Source of the DNA: an uncultured Pseudomonadota bacterium
GTDB taxonomy: Bacteria > Pseudomonadota > Gammaproteobacteria > Burkholderiales > Rhodocyclaceae
Direction: 5' to 3'
Assembly (NCBI GenBank): GCA_903951825.1
Contig: CAJBDJ010000048.1
Span: 1-55,249, forward strand
DNA length: 55,249 nt
Made by a program: the position numbers and the translations under genes. Shown here one piece after another: positions 30,604-38,680 of this stretch. The notes beneath the pieces are model-generated. The model was given only the letters and a program-made list of their open reading frames with translations. It was not told the origin of the DNA and searched no databases. Each line of letters opens with the position of its first letter. The stretch's first letter is position 1.

Positions 30604-30618
30604 GCTAACATCGCCGCC

Positions 30619-31269
30619 ATGTCTGCTTTTGATGATCCAATCGGCTGTATCGCTTGTCCGCGCTTGGCTGAACACCTGAGTTTTCTGCGTAAACGCGACC
30701 CGGATTGGCACAATCTACCGGTGCCGGCTTTCGGCAATCTCGATGCACGCTTGCTGGTGGTTGGCCTGGCACCGGGAGAAAAAGGCGCCAATCGCACCGG
30801 CCGCCCATTTACGGGTGACGTGGCCGGTGAGTTGCTTTATCCCGCCCTGCATAAATACGCTTTCGCCAGCCAGTCGGCCGCTCTCGCTGACGACCGTCGG
30901 GCGCATCCGGCAATGCGGCTCGACGATTGCCGCATCACCAATGCGGTGCGCTGTCTGCCGCCGGCCAACCAGCCGACGAGCGCTGAAATCCGTCAGTGCA
31001 ACCGGCATCTCACGCGCGAACTGGCAGCAATGCCGAATTTGCGGGCAATTATTGCCCTCGGCGGGATTGCTCACCGGGCGGTGCTGTTCTCTTATGGGCT
31101 CAAGCTCAAAGACTTCAAGTTTGGCCACAATCTGCAATATCGCTTACCCGACGGCCGGATGTTGTTTGATAGTTACCATTGCAGCGGCTACAACTGGCGA
31201 ACCGGACGTCTGACGCGCGAGCGCTTTGAAGCGGTGTTTGCCGGCGTCAGAAGTTACCTCGACGCATGA
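30619..31269 (+). CDS. Uracil-DNA glycosylase, family 5-like (iron-sulfur type)
   Basis: A 216-residue uracil-DNA glycosylase of the iron-sulfur group. Motif 1 GLAPGEKGANRTGRPFTGD lies near residue 49 and resembles family 5 (UDGb) because of the NRTGR segment. Cys10 and Cys13 (CIACPRL) with later cysteines in AVRCLPP and YHCSGYN give the four cluster ligands. The late motif containing HCSGYNW takes the place of HPSPLS. It removes uracil or deaminated bases from DNA. Its stop overlaps uvrC by 4 bases, coupling base excision with nucleotide excision repair. Longer upstream frames are antisense to earP and rejected. Confidence 0.85.
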   Translation: MSAFDDPIGCIACPRLAEHLSFLRKRDPDWHNLPVPAFGNLDARLLVVGLAPGEKGANRTGRPFTGDVAGELLYPALHKYAFASQSAALADDRRAHPAMRLDDCRITNAVRCLPPANQPTSAEIRQCNRHLTRELAAMPNLRAIIALGGIAHRAVLFSYGLKLKDFKFGHNLQYRLPDGRMLFDSYHCSGYNWRTGRLTRERFEAVFAGVRSYLDA

Positions 31270-33077
31270 GTTTCGACGCCAAGGCCTTTCTGGCCAGTTT
31301 GACCGACTTGCCGGGCGTCTATCGTATGCTCGATGCGCACGACAACGTGCTCTACGTAGGCAAAGCTAAAAATCTCAAAAAGCGGGTTGCTTCCTACTTT
31401 CGCGAGAATCTCTCCAGCCCGCGAATCGCCCATATGGTCAGCCAGATCGCCAGTATCGCAACGACATCAACGCGCACCGAGGCCGAGGCGCTGCTGCTCG
31501 AAAACAACCTGATCAAATCGCTGGCGCCGCGCTACAACATTCTTTTTCGTGACGACAAGTCTTATCCGTACATCGTTTTAACCCATGATGCGTTCCCGCG
31601 TCTGGCGTTTTATCGCGGCAACCCGGATCGCAAGGCCGAATACTTCGGCCCCTATCCATCGTCCTGGGCGGTGCGCGACAGCATTCATTTACTGCAAAAA
31701 ATGTTTCGCCTGCGCACCTGCGAGGAGACGGTGTTTGCCAACCGTTCGCGGCCATGTCTGCTGTTTCAGATCAAAAGATGCAGCGGGCCGTGCGTCGACC
31801 GCATCAGTCGTGAAGACTATGCTGGCGACGTTCAACTCGCGGCGATGTTCTTGCTTGGCAAGCAGCAGGAAGTCACGCGCCGGCTCACGGATTTGATGGA
31901 TCAGGCAGCAAACAGCCTGGCCTTTGAGCAGGCCGCAATCTACCGTGACCAGATTCAATCCTTGCGTCAAGTTCAGGAAAAACAATATGTGTCGAGCAGC
32001 AAGGGCGAAGATGTCGATATCGTCGTTGCCCTTCGCGAAGCCGGGCAACTTTGCGTCAATCTGGCGATGGTGCGTGGCGGTCGCCATCTTGGAGACCGCC
32101 CGATGTTTCCGAGCAATGCCGGCGACAGCTCCCCGGCTGAAGCCGTCGCCGCCTTTATGCGTCAGCATTACGCCATGCATCCGGCACCCGCCCGCCTGAT
32201 TGCGGCACCGGCTCCGGCGGCCGAGGAGGGCAGCAGCCTGAGCGACTTGCTCGCCGAACTCGCCGGGCGTCCGCTACCGGTGATTGAACCGCGTTCGCTC
32301 CTGCACAAAGCCTGGGTAAACATGGCGCTGCAGAATGCACAGCTGGCTGTGATCGCCCGCAATCAAGCCAGTGCGCAGCAGGAACAACGCTTGCACGCCC
32401 TGCAAGAAGCGCTGGGGCTGAGCGACAGCCTGCAACGGATCGAATGCTTCGATATCAGCCACACGCAAGGCGAGGCCACCGTCGCCTCGTGCGTGGTTTA
32501 CGCCGGCAATGGCATGAAAAAATCGGATTACCGTCGCTATAACATCCGCGACATTCAGCCCGGCGATGACTACGCCGCCATGCGCCAGGCGGTTACCCGT
32601 CGCTATGAAAAAATTCCCGCCGGCGACGGGATTGCCCCCGATCTGCTCTTGATTGATGGCGGCAAAGGCCAGATCAGCTCGGCTCATGCCGCCTTGGCCG
32701 ATCTCGGTCTGGCGCATTGGGCAATGATTGGCGTTGCCAAAGGGGAGGGACGCAAGCCGGGTCTGGAAACCCTGATTTTCCCGGATGGCCGCGAGCCGTT
32801 ACAATTGGAAGCGCAACATCCCGCACTTCATCTGATTCAGGAAATTCGCGACGAGGCACACCGCTTTGCCATTACCGGGCATCGCGCCAAACGTGGTAAG
32901 GCGCGCAAGACATCGACACTGGAAAGTTTGCCGGGAATTGGCCCGGCGCGCCGGAAAGCGCTGGTTTCCCGATTTGGCGGATTGGCCGGTGTTTTGCAAG
33001 CCAGCATCGAACAACTCACTCAGGTACCCGGCATCAGCCGCGAACAAGCCGAAAAGATCCACGCCGCCCTTCACTGA
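31266..33077 (+). CDS. uvrC: Excinuclease ABC subunit C
   Basis: UvrC makes the two incisions of nucleotide excision repair. The N-terminal GIY-YIG nuclease contains LPGVYRMLDA and VLYVGKAKNLKKR (residues 15-45). The central UVR domain that binds UvrB is near 205-240, the RNase H-like C-terminal nuclease contains ECFDISHTQGE near 390, and two helix-hairpin-helix motifs end it (LPGIGPARRKAL, VPGISREQAEKI). The 603 residues are typical. Followed by pgsA after 5 bases, the usual pairing. Confidence 0.98.
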   Translation: MSFDAKAFLASLTDLPGVYRMLDAHDNVLYVGKAKNLKKRVASYFRENLSSPRIAHMVSQIASIATTSTRTEAEALLLENNLIKSLAPRYNILFRDDKSYPYIVLTHDAFPRLAFYRGNPDRKAEYFGPYPSSWAVRDSIHLLQKMFRLRTCEETVFANRSRPCLLFQIKRCSGPCVDRISREDYAGDVQLAAMFLLGKQQEVTRRLTDLMDQAANSLAFEQAAIYRDQIQSLRQVQEKQYVSSSKGEDVDIVVALREAGQLCVNLAMVRGGRHLGDRPMFPSNAGDSSPAEAVAAFMRQHYAMHPAPARLIAAPAPAAEEGSSLSDLLAELAGRPLPVIEPRSLLHKAWVNMALQNAQLAVIARNQASAQQEQRLHALQEALGLSDSLQRIECFDISHTQGEATVASCVVYAGNGMKKSDYRRYNIRDIQPGDDYAAMRQAVTRRYEKIPAGDGIAPDLLLIDGGKGQISSAHAALADLGLAHWAMIGVAKGEGRKPGLETLIFPDGREPLQLEAQHPALHLIQEIRDEAHRFAITGHRAKRGKARKTSTLESLPGIGPARRKALVSRFGGLAGVLQASIEQLTQVPGISREQAEKIHAALH

Positions 33078-33082
33078 TTCCC

Positions 33083-33661
33083 ATGCCTCTCAATTTCCCG
33101 ATCCTGCTTACCTGGCTGCGTATTCTGGCCATACCGTTGCTGATTGCCGTCTATTACCTGCCAAGTGGCTGGGCGACCCCGCATGAGCGCGATACCGCCG
33201 CGACGCTGATATTTATCGTGGCGGCGATAACCGATTGGGCTGACGGTTATTTTGCTCGCAAACTCAATCAAACCTCCGCCTTCGGCGCTTTCCTCGATCC
33301 GGTTGCCGACAAACTGATGGTTGCCGCCGCCCTGATTCTGCTGGTGCAACTCGGGCGAGCCGATGCGATTGTCGCCGTCATCATCATCGGCCGTGAAATC
33401 ACCATATCGGCATTGCGCGAATGGATGGCCAAAATTGGCGCCTCAAAGAGTGTTGCCGTCTCCATGCTCGGCAAAATAAAGACCGTTGCCCAAATGGTCG
33501 CTATTCCCTTACTTCTGTATTTTTATTCATTTGCCGGAATCGATACCCGGCAACTCGGCACAATCCTGATCTGGGTCGCCGCGCTGCTGACACTCTGGTC
33601 GATGGTCTATTACCTGCGCATGGCGCGCCCGGAAATCGTCAAGCAGAGCAGTAAAAGTTAG
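33083..33661 (+). CDS. pgsA: CDP-diacylglycerol-glycerol-3-phosphate phosphatidyltransferase
   Basis: Makes phosphatidylglycerophosphate, the committed step of phosphatidylglycerol and cardiolipin synthesis. The CDP-alcohol transferase motif (D-x2-DG-x2-AR-x8-G-x3-D-x3-D) is intact as DWADGYFAR, then GAFLDPVADK, near residues 52-75. About four to five membrane helices are visible. The 192 residues are typical. Operon with uvrC. Confidence 0.95.
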   Translation: MPLNFPILLTWLRILAIPLLIAVYYLPSGWATPHERDTAATLIFIVAAITDWADGYFARKLNQTSAFGAFLDPVADKLMVAAALILLVQLGRADAIVAVIIIGREITISALREWMAKIGASKSVAVSMLGKIKTVAQMVAIPLLLYFYSFAGIDTRQLGTILIWVAALLTLWSMVYYLRMARPEIVKQSSKS

Positions 33662-33671
33662 CGTCGAATGG

Positions 33672-33699
33672 TTGACTTCGAATTTTCAACGTTTATAAT
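33672..33699 (+). promoter_or_regulatory. Promoter of tRNA-Gly
   Basis: TTGACT (33672-33677) and a perfect TATAAT (33694-33699) have a 16-base spacer, 17 bases before the tRNA. This is the best promoter match in the window. Confidence 0.82.
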
Positions 33700-33715
33700 C
33701 TTGGCTCTGTTCGGT

Positions 33716-33791
33716 GCGGCAGTAGCTCAGTTGGTAGAGCGCAACCTTGCCAAGGTTGAGGTCGAGAGTTCGAGACTCTTCTGCCGCTCCA
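33716..33791 (+). tRNA. tRNA-Gly (GCC anticodon)
   Basis: Acceptor GCGGCAG pairs with CTGCCGC. The D-arm AGCTCAGTTGGTAGAGC, an anticodon arm with GCC at 33749-33751, and the T-loop GTTCGAGAC are present, and CCA is encoded. Reads GGC and GGU. Confidence 0.97.
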
Positions 33792-33801
33792 AAAAACCAT
33801 C

Positions 33802-33827
33802 AAGGGAAAGCCAGCCTTTCCCTTTTT
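33802..33827 (+). terminator. Hairpin with T run between tRNA-Gly and tRNA-Cys
   Basis: A 9-bp stem AAGGGAAAG/CTTTCCCTT with a 5-base loop is followed by T residues. It looks like a rho-independent terminator, yet tRNA-Cys begins only 25 bases later without an obvious promoter of its own. Read-through or processing probably supplies tRNA-Cys. Confidence 0.7.
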
Positions 33828-33851
33828 AGTTGGTGCCTCTGGTTTTTTCAC

Positions 33852-33925
33852 GGCGCGATAGCAAAGCGGTTATGCACCGGATTGCAAATCCGTGTAGGTC
33901 GGTTCGACTCCGGCTCGCGCCTCCA
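33852..33925 (+). tRNA. tRNA-Cys (GCA anticodon)
   Basis: Acceptor GGCGCGA pairs with TCGCGCC. The anticodon GCA lies at 33884-33886 in the loop ATTGCAAAT, the T-loop is GTTCGACTC, and CCA is encoded. The following 206 bases to the cupin gene hold no gene; a small inverted repeat (GTTCT/AGAAC) follows directly and could act in 3' processing or termination. Confidence 0.96.
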
Positions 33926-34131
33926 GTTCTTTGCAGAACAAGACTCGGCGGCCATTGGGACATTTTATTAATCCGATACGGATTTCAGGATGCCCATGAT
34001 GAAAACTGAATACAACCCCCCGTTTTAGTTAAATCCGTGCAATCCAGTTAAGCTGGCAACAGTGGGCATGATTGAGTCAGATCATGGCGAGTAGAGGCAA
34101 CACTGGATACCAAACCGGCTTGGCTGATTGT

Positions 34132-34467
34132 TCATCCGGAAATCTGTTCGACATAGTGGATGGCCAGCCAGATGGTTATCTGATTGGCCGGCGTCCACTC
34201 CACACGATGTCTTGTCCGTGCCGGAATATCGAAAAAATCGCCCGCTTTGAGGTGGCGCACGGCGGCCTCGCCGGCGATGCGTAATTTGGCCTCGCCTTGC
34301 ACCAGTAGTATCCATTCCCCGTCTGGCTGCTCGAACCAGAAGTCGTCGGGTGAGGCTTGTCCCGTCGAGGTGATGCGCTCGATCTTCAGGCCGGGGCGGG
34401 CGAACAATTGGCAAAATTGCTCGTCATCGGCACTTGTTGGGGGCAATTTGGCGAACAGGTTGTGCAT
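34132..34467 (-). CDS. Small cupin-domain protein
   Basis: A 111-residue single-domain cupin. The beta-barrel motifs are visible as WILLVQGEAKLRI (about residues 47-59) and the second motif LKAGDFFDIPARTRHRVEW (about 69-87). One histidine pair and the glutamate-like position suggest a metal site, but the ligand set is incomplete, so enzymatic activity is uncertain. The start at 34467 overlaps the RND pump stop (TGATG), a translational coupling signal; an upstream ATG at 34503 would overlap the pump gene by 37 bases and is less likely. Last gene of the efflux unit. Confidence 0.82.
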   Translation of the reverse strand: MHNLFAKLPPTSADDEQFCQLFARPGLKIERITSTGQASPDDFWFEQPDGEWILLVQGEAKLRIAGEAAVRHLKAGDFFDIPARTRHRVEWTPANQITIWLAIHYVEQISG

Positions 34468-37400
34468 CAGGCGTGCGACCTTGGCAGGTGTCGCTGAATC
34501 CATTGAATGGCGTCATCGACAAAGGTGAATATCACCGGAATCACCAGCAGGCTGAGAAAGGTCGAGGTAATCAGGCCGCCAATGACGACGATCGCCATCG
34601 GCGCACGGAAGCTGGGGTCGGTGCCGAGGCCGAGGGCAATCGGCAACATCCCGGCGCCCATGGCGATGGTGGTCATGATGATTGGTCGGGCGCGCTTGCG
34701 GCAGGCGTCGAGCAGGGCGTGCCAGCGGTCGAGTGGTGGCTGACCAGCGACGCCGCGGCGGGCGAGGATGACGTAATCGATGAGCAGGATGGAGTTCTTG
34801 GTGGCGATGCCCATCAGCATGATGAGGCCGATCATCGATGGCATCGAGAGCGCCGTCTGGCTGATGAAAAGCGCCAGAAACGCGCCCGGCACCGAGAGGA
34901 TCAAGGCCGCCAGAATGGTCAGTGGCTGGACGAAATCCTTGAACAGCAGCACCAGTACGATGTAGATGCAGAGAACGCCGGTAGCCATGGCGAGGCTGAA
35001 ACTGGCGAATAGTTCGCCCATTGCTTCGGCGTCGCCGACGGTGGTTTGTAGGATGCCGGGCGGCAGGTTTTTGATGCTCGGCAGGGCAAGCGCCTGTTTT
35101 TCGATGTCGCCAAGTGCTTGCTGGTTGAGTTCGATCTCGAAATTGATGTTGCGCAGGCGGTCGTAGCGGTCGATCTCGGCCGGGCCGCCGGTCATCTCCA
35201 GGCGGGCGACATGGGCGATCATCACCGGGCCGTTTTTGCCGGGGACGGTCAGGCGCTCCAGGAGGTTCAAATCCTGACGTGCCGGCGGCGGCAATTTGAC
35301 GATGATCGGAATCTGCCGCTGGCTGAGGTTGAGTTTGGCAATGCCTTGATCGTAGTCGCCGGCGGTGGCGATGCGCAGGACCTCGGCAAGCGCCGCGGTG
35401 GTCACGCCGAGGTCGGCGGCGCGGGCGGAATCGGGGCGCACAACCAGCTCGGGGCGAACCAGACTGGCACTTGAGGTGACGGCGCCGATGCCGGGAAGCG
35501 AGCGCAACTCGCGTTCGACGATGCGGGCGTGCTCGGACAACAAGGCGCCGTTTTCGCTGGCCAGTACCAGAACGTATTTTTCGCTGGAACCGCCGAGCCC
35601 GACTTTGACCTGGACGCCGGGGAGTGCCGCCAGGGCTTCGCGTAACTGGCGCTCGACTTCCTGCTTCTTGACCCCGCCGCGTTCGCTACGCCCGGCCAGG
35701 TTGATCGTCAGCGTTGATTTGCGCACCTCGGCGGCACCGCGCGGGGCAAAGGGGTCACTGCCGGCAGCGCCGCCGCCAATCGCCGTGTAGACCATCCTGA
35801 CATGTACATTTTGTTCGATGATGTGACGCGCCGCTTCGGCGATGGCCAGGCTCTCCTGAAACGTGCTGCCGGGTTGCAGGGAGAGGTAGACCTGGGTTTG
35901 CGAGAGGTCGTCGGGCGGCACAAAACCGGTCGGCAGAAGCGGGACAAGGGCAAATGAGCCGAAGAAAAAGACGACCGCCGCCAGGGTGGTTTTGATCCGG
36001 TGCCCAAGACACCAGGAGACCCAACCGATGTAAGTCGTCAGCCAGCGCGGCGGGTGATCGCTTGTTGTCGGTGGCTTGAGCAGGTAGGCGGCCATCATCG
36101 GCGTCAACATGCGGGCGACGACGAGCGAGAAAAAGACGGCAATTGCCGCGCTCCAGCCGAATTGAACGAAAAACTTGCCGGCCACACCGCTCATGAAGGC
36201 CGTCGGCAGGAAAACGGCAATCAGCGTAAAGGTGGTGGCGATGACCGCCAGGCCGATTTCATCAGCGGCTTCCATCGCCGCCTGCAAGGGTGTTTTGCCC
36301 ATGCGCAGATGGCGCATGATGTTTTCAATTTCGACAATCGCGTCGTCGACCAGGATGCCGACAATCAGCGACATCGAGAGCAACGTCACGACATTGAGCG
36401 TGAACCCGAGAAAATACATCGCGCCAAAGGCGGGAATGATCGACAGCGGCAAGGCGGTCGCCGAAATCAGCGTGGCTCGCCAGTCGCGCAGAAACAGCCA
36501 GACGACGATGACGGCGAGAATCGCTCCTTCGATCAGCAGCATCATCGAGCCGTTGAAGTTTTCAACGACCGGATCAACGAAGTTGAAGGCCTCGGTGATC
36601 GTCACGTCGGGATGGTCGGCCTTGAGTTTTTCGAGGGCGGTACGCACCCCCTTGCTGACATCAACCTCGCCGGCGCCGCGTGAGCGAACAATCTCGAAGC
36701 CGACGACCGGCGCCCCGTTGAGCAGCGCCGCCGAACGTTGCTCGGCCACTGTATCGCTGACCGTGGCGAGTTCGCTGAGGCGCAGGCGGCGGCCATCGGC
36801 GAGAGCGATTTCCAGGGCGCCGAGTTCGGCGGCCGAGTGAACGGTGGCTATCGTCCGCACCGATTGTTCGATGCCGCCCACATCGGCACGTCCGCCGGCG
36901 GCTTCTTGCTGAATCTGCCGTAACTGGCGCGACACATCGGCGGCACTGGCGCGCAGGGCGAGCAGACGTAGCGGGTCGAGTTCGACGCGGATTTCGCGCG
37001 TCACGCCGCCGACGCGCGAGACGGCACCGACGCCGCGCACGCTGAGGATGGCTTTGCTGACCGTGTTGTCGACAAACCACGACAGCGCCTCGTCATCCAT
37101 GCGGCGTGAGGCAACGGTGTAGGTGAGAATCGGTGCGCCGGCGAAGTCGACTTTGGCGATGACCGGATCCTTGAGGTCACCCGGCAGGTCGGAACGAATC
37201 CGCGAGACGGCGTCGCGCACGTCGTCGACGGCCTCCTGTGTCGGCTTTTCGAGGCGGAACTCGACAGTGACGATGGCGCTGCCGTCCTGCACCTTGGTGT
37301 AGATGTGCTTGATGCCTTGCAGCGTGGCGAGCGCGTTTTCCAGCTTGCGGGCAACCTCGGTTTCCATTTGCGCCGGTGCCGCACCGGGCAAACTGGCGGT

Positions 37401-37541
37401 AACCGTGACGGTCGGCAGGTCGATGTCGGGAAACTGCTGAATCTTCATGCCCTTGAAGGCGATCAGGCCGATCAGCGTGAGCATGATGAAGAGCAACACC
37501 GCCGGCGTCGGGTTGCGGATCGACCAGGCGGAGACGTTCAT
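34467..37541 (-). CDS. RND efflux transporter, inner-membrane pump
   Basis: A 1024-residue AcrB/MexF-type HAE1 proton-driven pump. It has 12 membrane helices in two halves, each with a large periplasmic loop. The proton-relay aspartates lie in GILVDDAIVEIEN of helix 4 (about 400), and the helix 1 entry WSIRNPTPAVLLFIM is typical. It exports hydrophobic compounds together with the adaptor encoded 4 bases upstream (overlap). The N-terminal pore region resembles the broad MdtBC/MexK-like group. No outer-membrane channel gene is next to it, so it must share a TolC-type channel encoded elsewhere. Confidence 0.95.
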   Translation of the reverse strand: MNVSAWSIRNPTPAVLLFIMLTLIGLIAFKGMKIQQFPDIDLPTVTVTASLPGAAPAQMETEVARKLENALATLQGIKHIYTKVQDGSAIVTVEFRLEKPTQEAVDDVRDAVSRIRSDLPGDLKDPVIAKVDFAGAPILTYTVASRRMDDEALSWFVDNTVSKAILSVRGVGAVSRVGGVTREIRVELDPLRLLALRASAADVSRQLRQIQQEAAGGRADVGGIEQSVRTIATVHSAAELGALEIALADGRRLRLSELATVSDTVAEQRSAALLNGAPVVGFEIVRSRGAGEVDVSKGVRTALEKLKADHPDVTITEAFNFVDPVVENFNGSMMLLIEGAILAVIVVWLFLRDWRATLISATALPLSIIPAFGAMYFLGFTLNVVTLLSMSLIVGILVDDAIVEIENIMRHLRMGKTPLQAAMEAADEIGLAVIATTFTLIAVFLPTAFMSGVAGKFFVQFGWSAAIAVFFSLVVARMLTPMMAAYLLKPPTTSDHPPRWLTTYIGWVSWCLGHRIKTTLAAVVFFFGSFALVPLLPTGFVPPDDLSQTQVYLSLQPGSTFQESLAIAEAARHIIEQNVHVRMVYTAIGGGAAGSDPFAPRGAAEVRKSTLTINLAGRSERGGVKKQEVERQLREALAALPGVQVKVGLGGSSEKYVLVLASENGALLSEHARIVERELRSLPGIGAVTSSASLVRPELVVRPDSARAADLGVTTAALAEVLRIATAGDYDQGIAKLNLSQRQIPIIVKLPPPARQDLNLLERLTVPGKNGPVMIAHVARLEMTGGPAEIDRYDRLRNINFEIELNQQALGDIEKQALALPSIKNLPPGILQTTVGDAEAMGELFASFSLAMATGVLCIYIVLVLLFKDFVQPLTILAALILSVPGAFLALFISQTALSMPSMIGLIMLMGIATKNSILLIDYVILARRGVAGQPPLDRWHALLDACRKRARPIIMTTIAMGAGMLPIALGLGTDPSFRAPMAIVVIGGLITSTFLSLLVIPVIFTFVDDAIQWIQRHLPRSHA

Positions 37542-38644
37542 GGCGCAGGCTTGGCGGCGGCGACCACCTTGACCGTATCGCCATCGGCAAGAAAACCGGC
37601 GCCACTCGATACGACGACGGCGGTGGCGGGGAGTCCGTTGATTTCGATGCGCTGGCCATTGCGGCGGCCGGTAGTGATCTTGGTTTGCCTTACTTTGCCG
37701 TCCTCAACCTGGAAAACATAGGCAAATCCATCGCGCAGCAACAGCGCCGATTGCGGCAGGGTGAGCGCCGGACTCTGCCCGAGACGAAACTCGCCGCGCA
37801 CGAACATGCCGGCGCTGATGGCGGCGCTGGCGGGCAAATCGACATAAACCAGTGCCGTGCGCGTTTGCAGGTCAACGGTCGGCGCCACGGCCCGTACCCT
37901 GCCTTCGAGCGGCGCGCCGCTCGGCGTTTCGAGAACGGCGAGCTGACCCGCCCGCAGGCGGCCGATTTCACCGGCAGTGACTTCGGCGCGCCATTCGAGA
38001 CGGCCGCCGCGGATCAGCCGGAACAACTCCTGGCCGGGCTGGGTAAGCGTGCCGACGGTTGCCGAGCGCGCCGAAATCAGGCCGTCATCCGGCGCCAGCA
38101 CCGCCGTTTTCGAGCGCTTCAATTCCGCGCTTTGGCGACGTGCCAGAGCAGCATTCAGGCGCGCCAACGCCGTTTCGGCCGCGGTGTCGCTCTGGGTGCC
38201 TTGCTGCGGGCTGTAAAACCCCTTGTCGCGCAGTTGCCGGGAGCGCTCCTGATTGGCTCGCGCTTCGCTCAGTGTCGCTTGCGCTTCAGCGACGCTGGCG
38301 TGCGCTTCGGCCAATTCGCTGTCAACGGCAGCGCTGGCGATGCGCGCCAGAACTTGCCCCTTGTTAACCCGTTCGCCGACATTGGCATTGACTTCAGTGA
38401 TCCGGTAATTATTGATTTCCGGCCCGATCACCGCCTCCTGCCAGGCCGCGATATTGCCGCTGGCCTGGAGTGTCTGCGGCCAGTCCTGTGCTTGCGGCGT
38501 GGTCGTGGTGACGGTCAGGGCGGCTTTGGCTGGCGCCGGCTGGCCGGCATCGCCGGCCTTGTCGACGCAACCGGCAAGGCCGGCGGCAAGCAGCAGCATG
38601 CCCAGCAGGTGGCCGCTGGCCAACCCGGCGCGAGTGATTTTCAT
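37538..38644 (-). CDS. RND efflux periplasmic adaptor lipoprotein
   Basis: Membrane-fusion protein of 368 residues. The signal peptide ends in a lipobox LAGC near residue 27, then barrel-sandwich and coiled-coil hairpin segments (LAEAHASVAEAQATLSEARA) follow. A lipoyl-like half-motif (ITEVNANVGERVNKGQVLARI) lies near residues 84-104, and beta-barrel and membrane-proximal domains complete the protein. It bridges the pump to an outer-membrane channel. The ATG at 38644 has GGAG 8 bases upstream and a clean signal peptide; an ATG nine codons earlier is less likely. It lies 36 bases downstream of prfB. Confidence 0.93.
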   Translation of the reverse strand: MKITRAGLASGHLLGMLLLAAGLAGCVDKAGDAGQPAPAKAALTVTTTTPQAQDWPQTLQASGNIAAWQEAVIGPEINNYRITEVNANVGERVNKGQVLARIASAAVDSELAEAHASVAEAQATLSEARANQERSRQLRDKGFYSPQQGTQSDTAAETALARLNAALARRQSAELKRSKTAVLAPDDGLISARSATVGTLTQPGQELFRLIRGGRLEWRAEVTAGEIGRLRAGQLAVLETPSGAPLEGRVRAVAPTVDLQTRTALVYVDLPASAAISAGMFVRGEFRLGQSPALTLPQSALLLRDGFAYVFQVEDGKVRQTKITTGRRNGQRIEINGLPATAVVVSSGAGFLADGDTVKVVAAAKPAP

Positions 38645-38680
38645 GACGGTAAACTCCAGCGACATCGGCACCGACAGCGC

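Noticed and set aside
30205-30618. An N-terminal extension of the uracil-DNA glycosylase.
   Set aside because: The extension is antisense to earP and has no family similarity; the ATG at 30619 gives the proper start with CIACPRL at residues 10-16.
33926-34131. A small gene or repeat between tRNA-Cys and the cupin gene.
   Set aside because: Inverted TGCCCA/TGGGCA copies are about 100 bases apart and too short to mean much; no open frame with a ribosome site is found.
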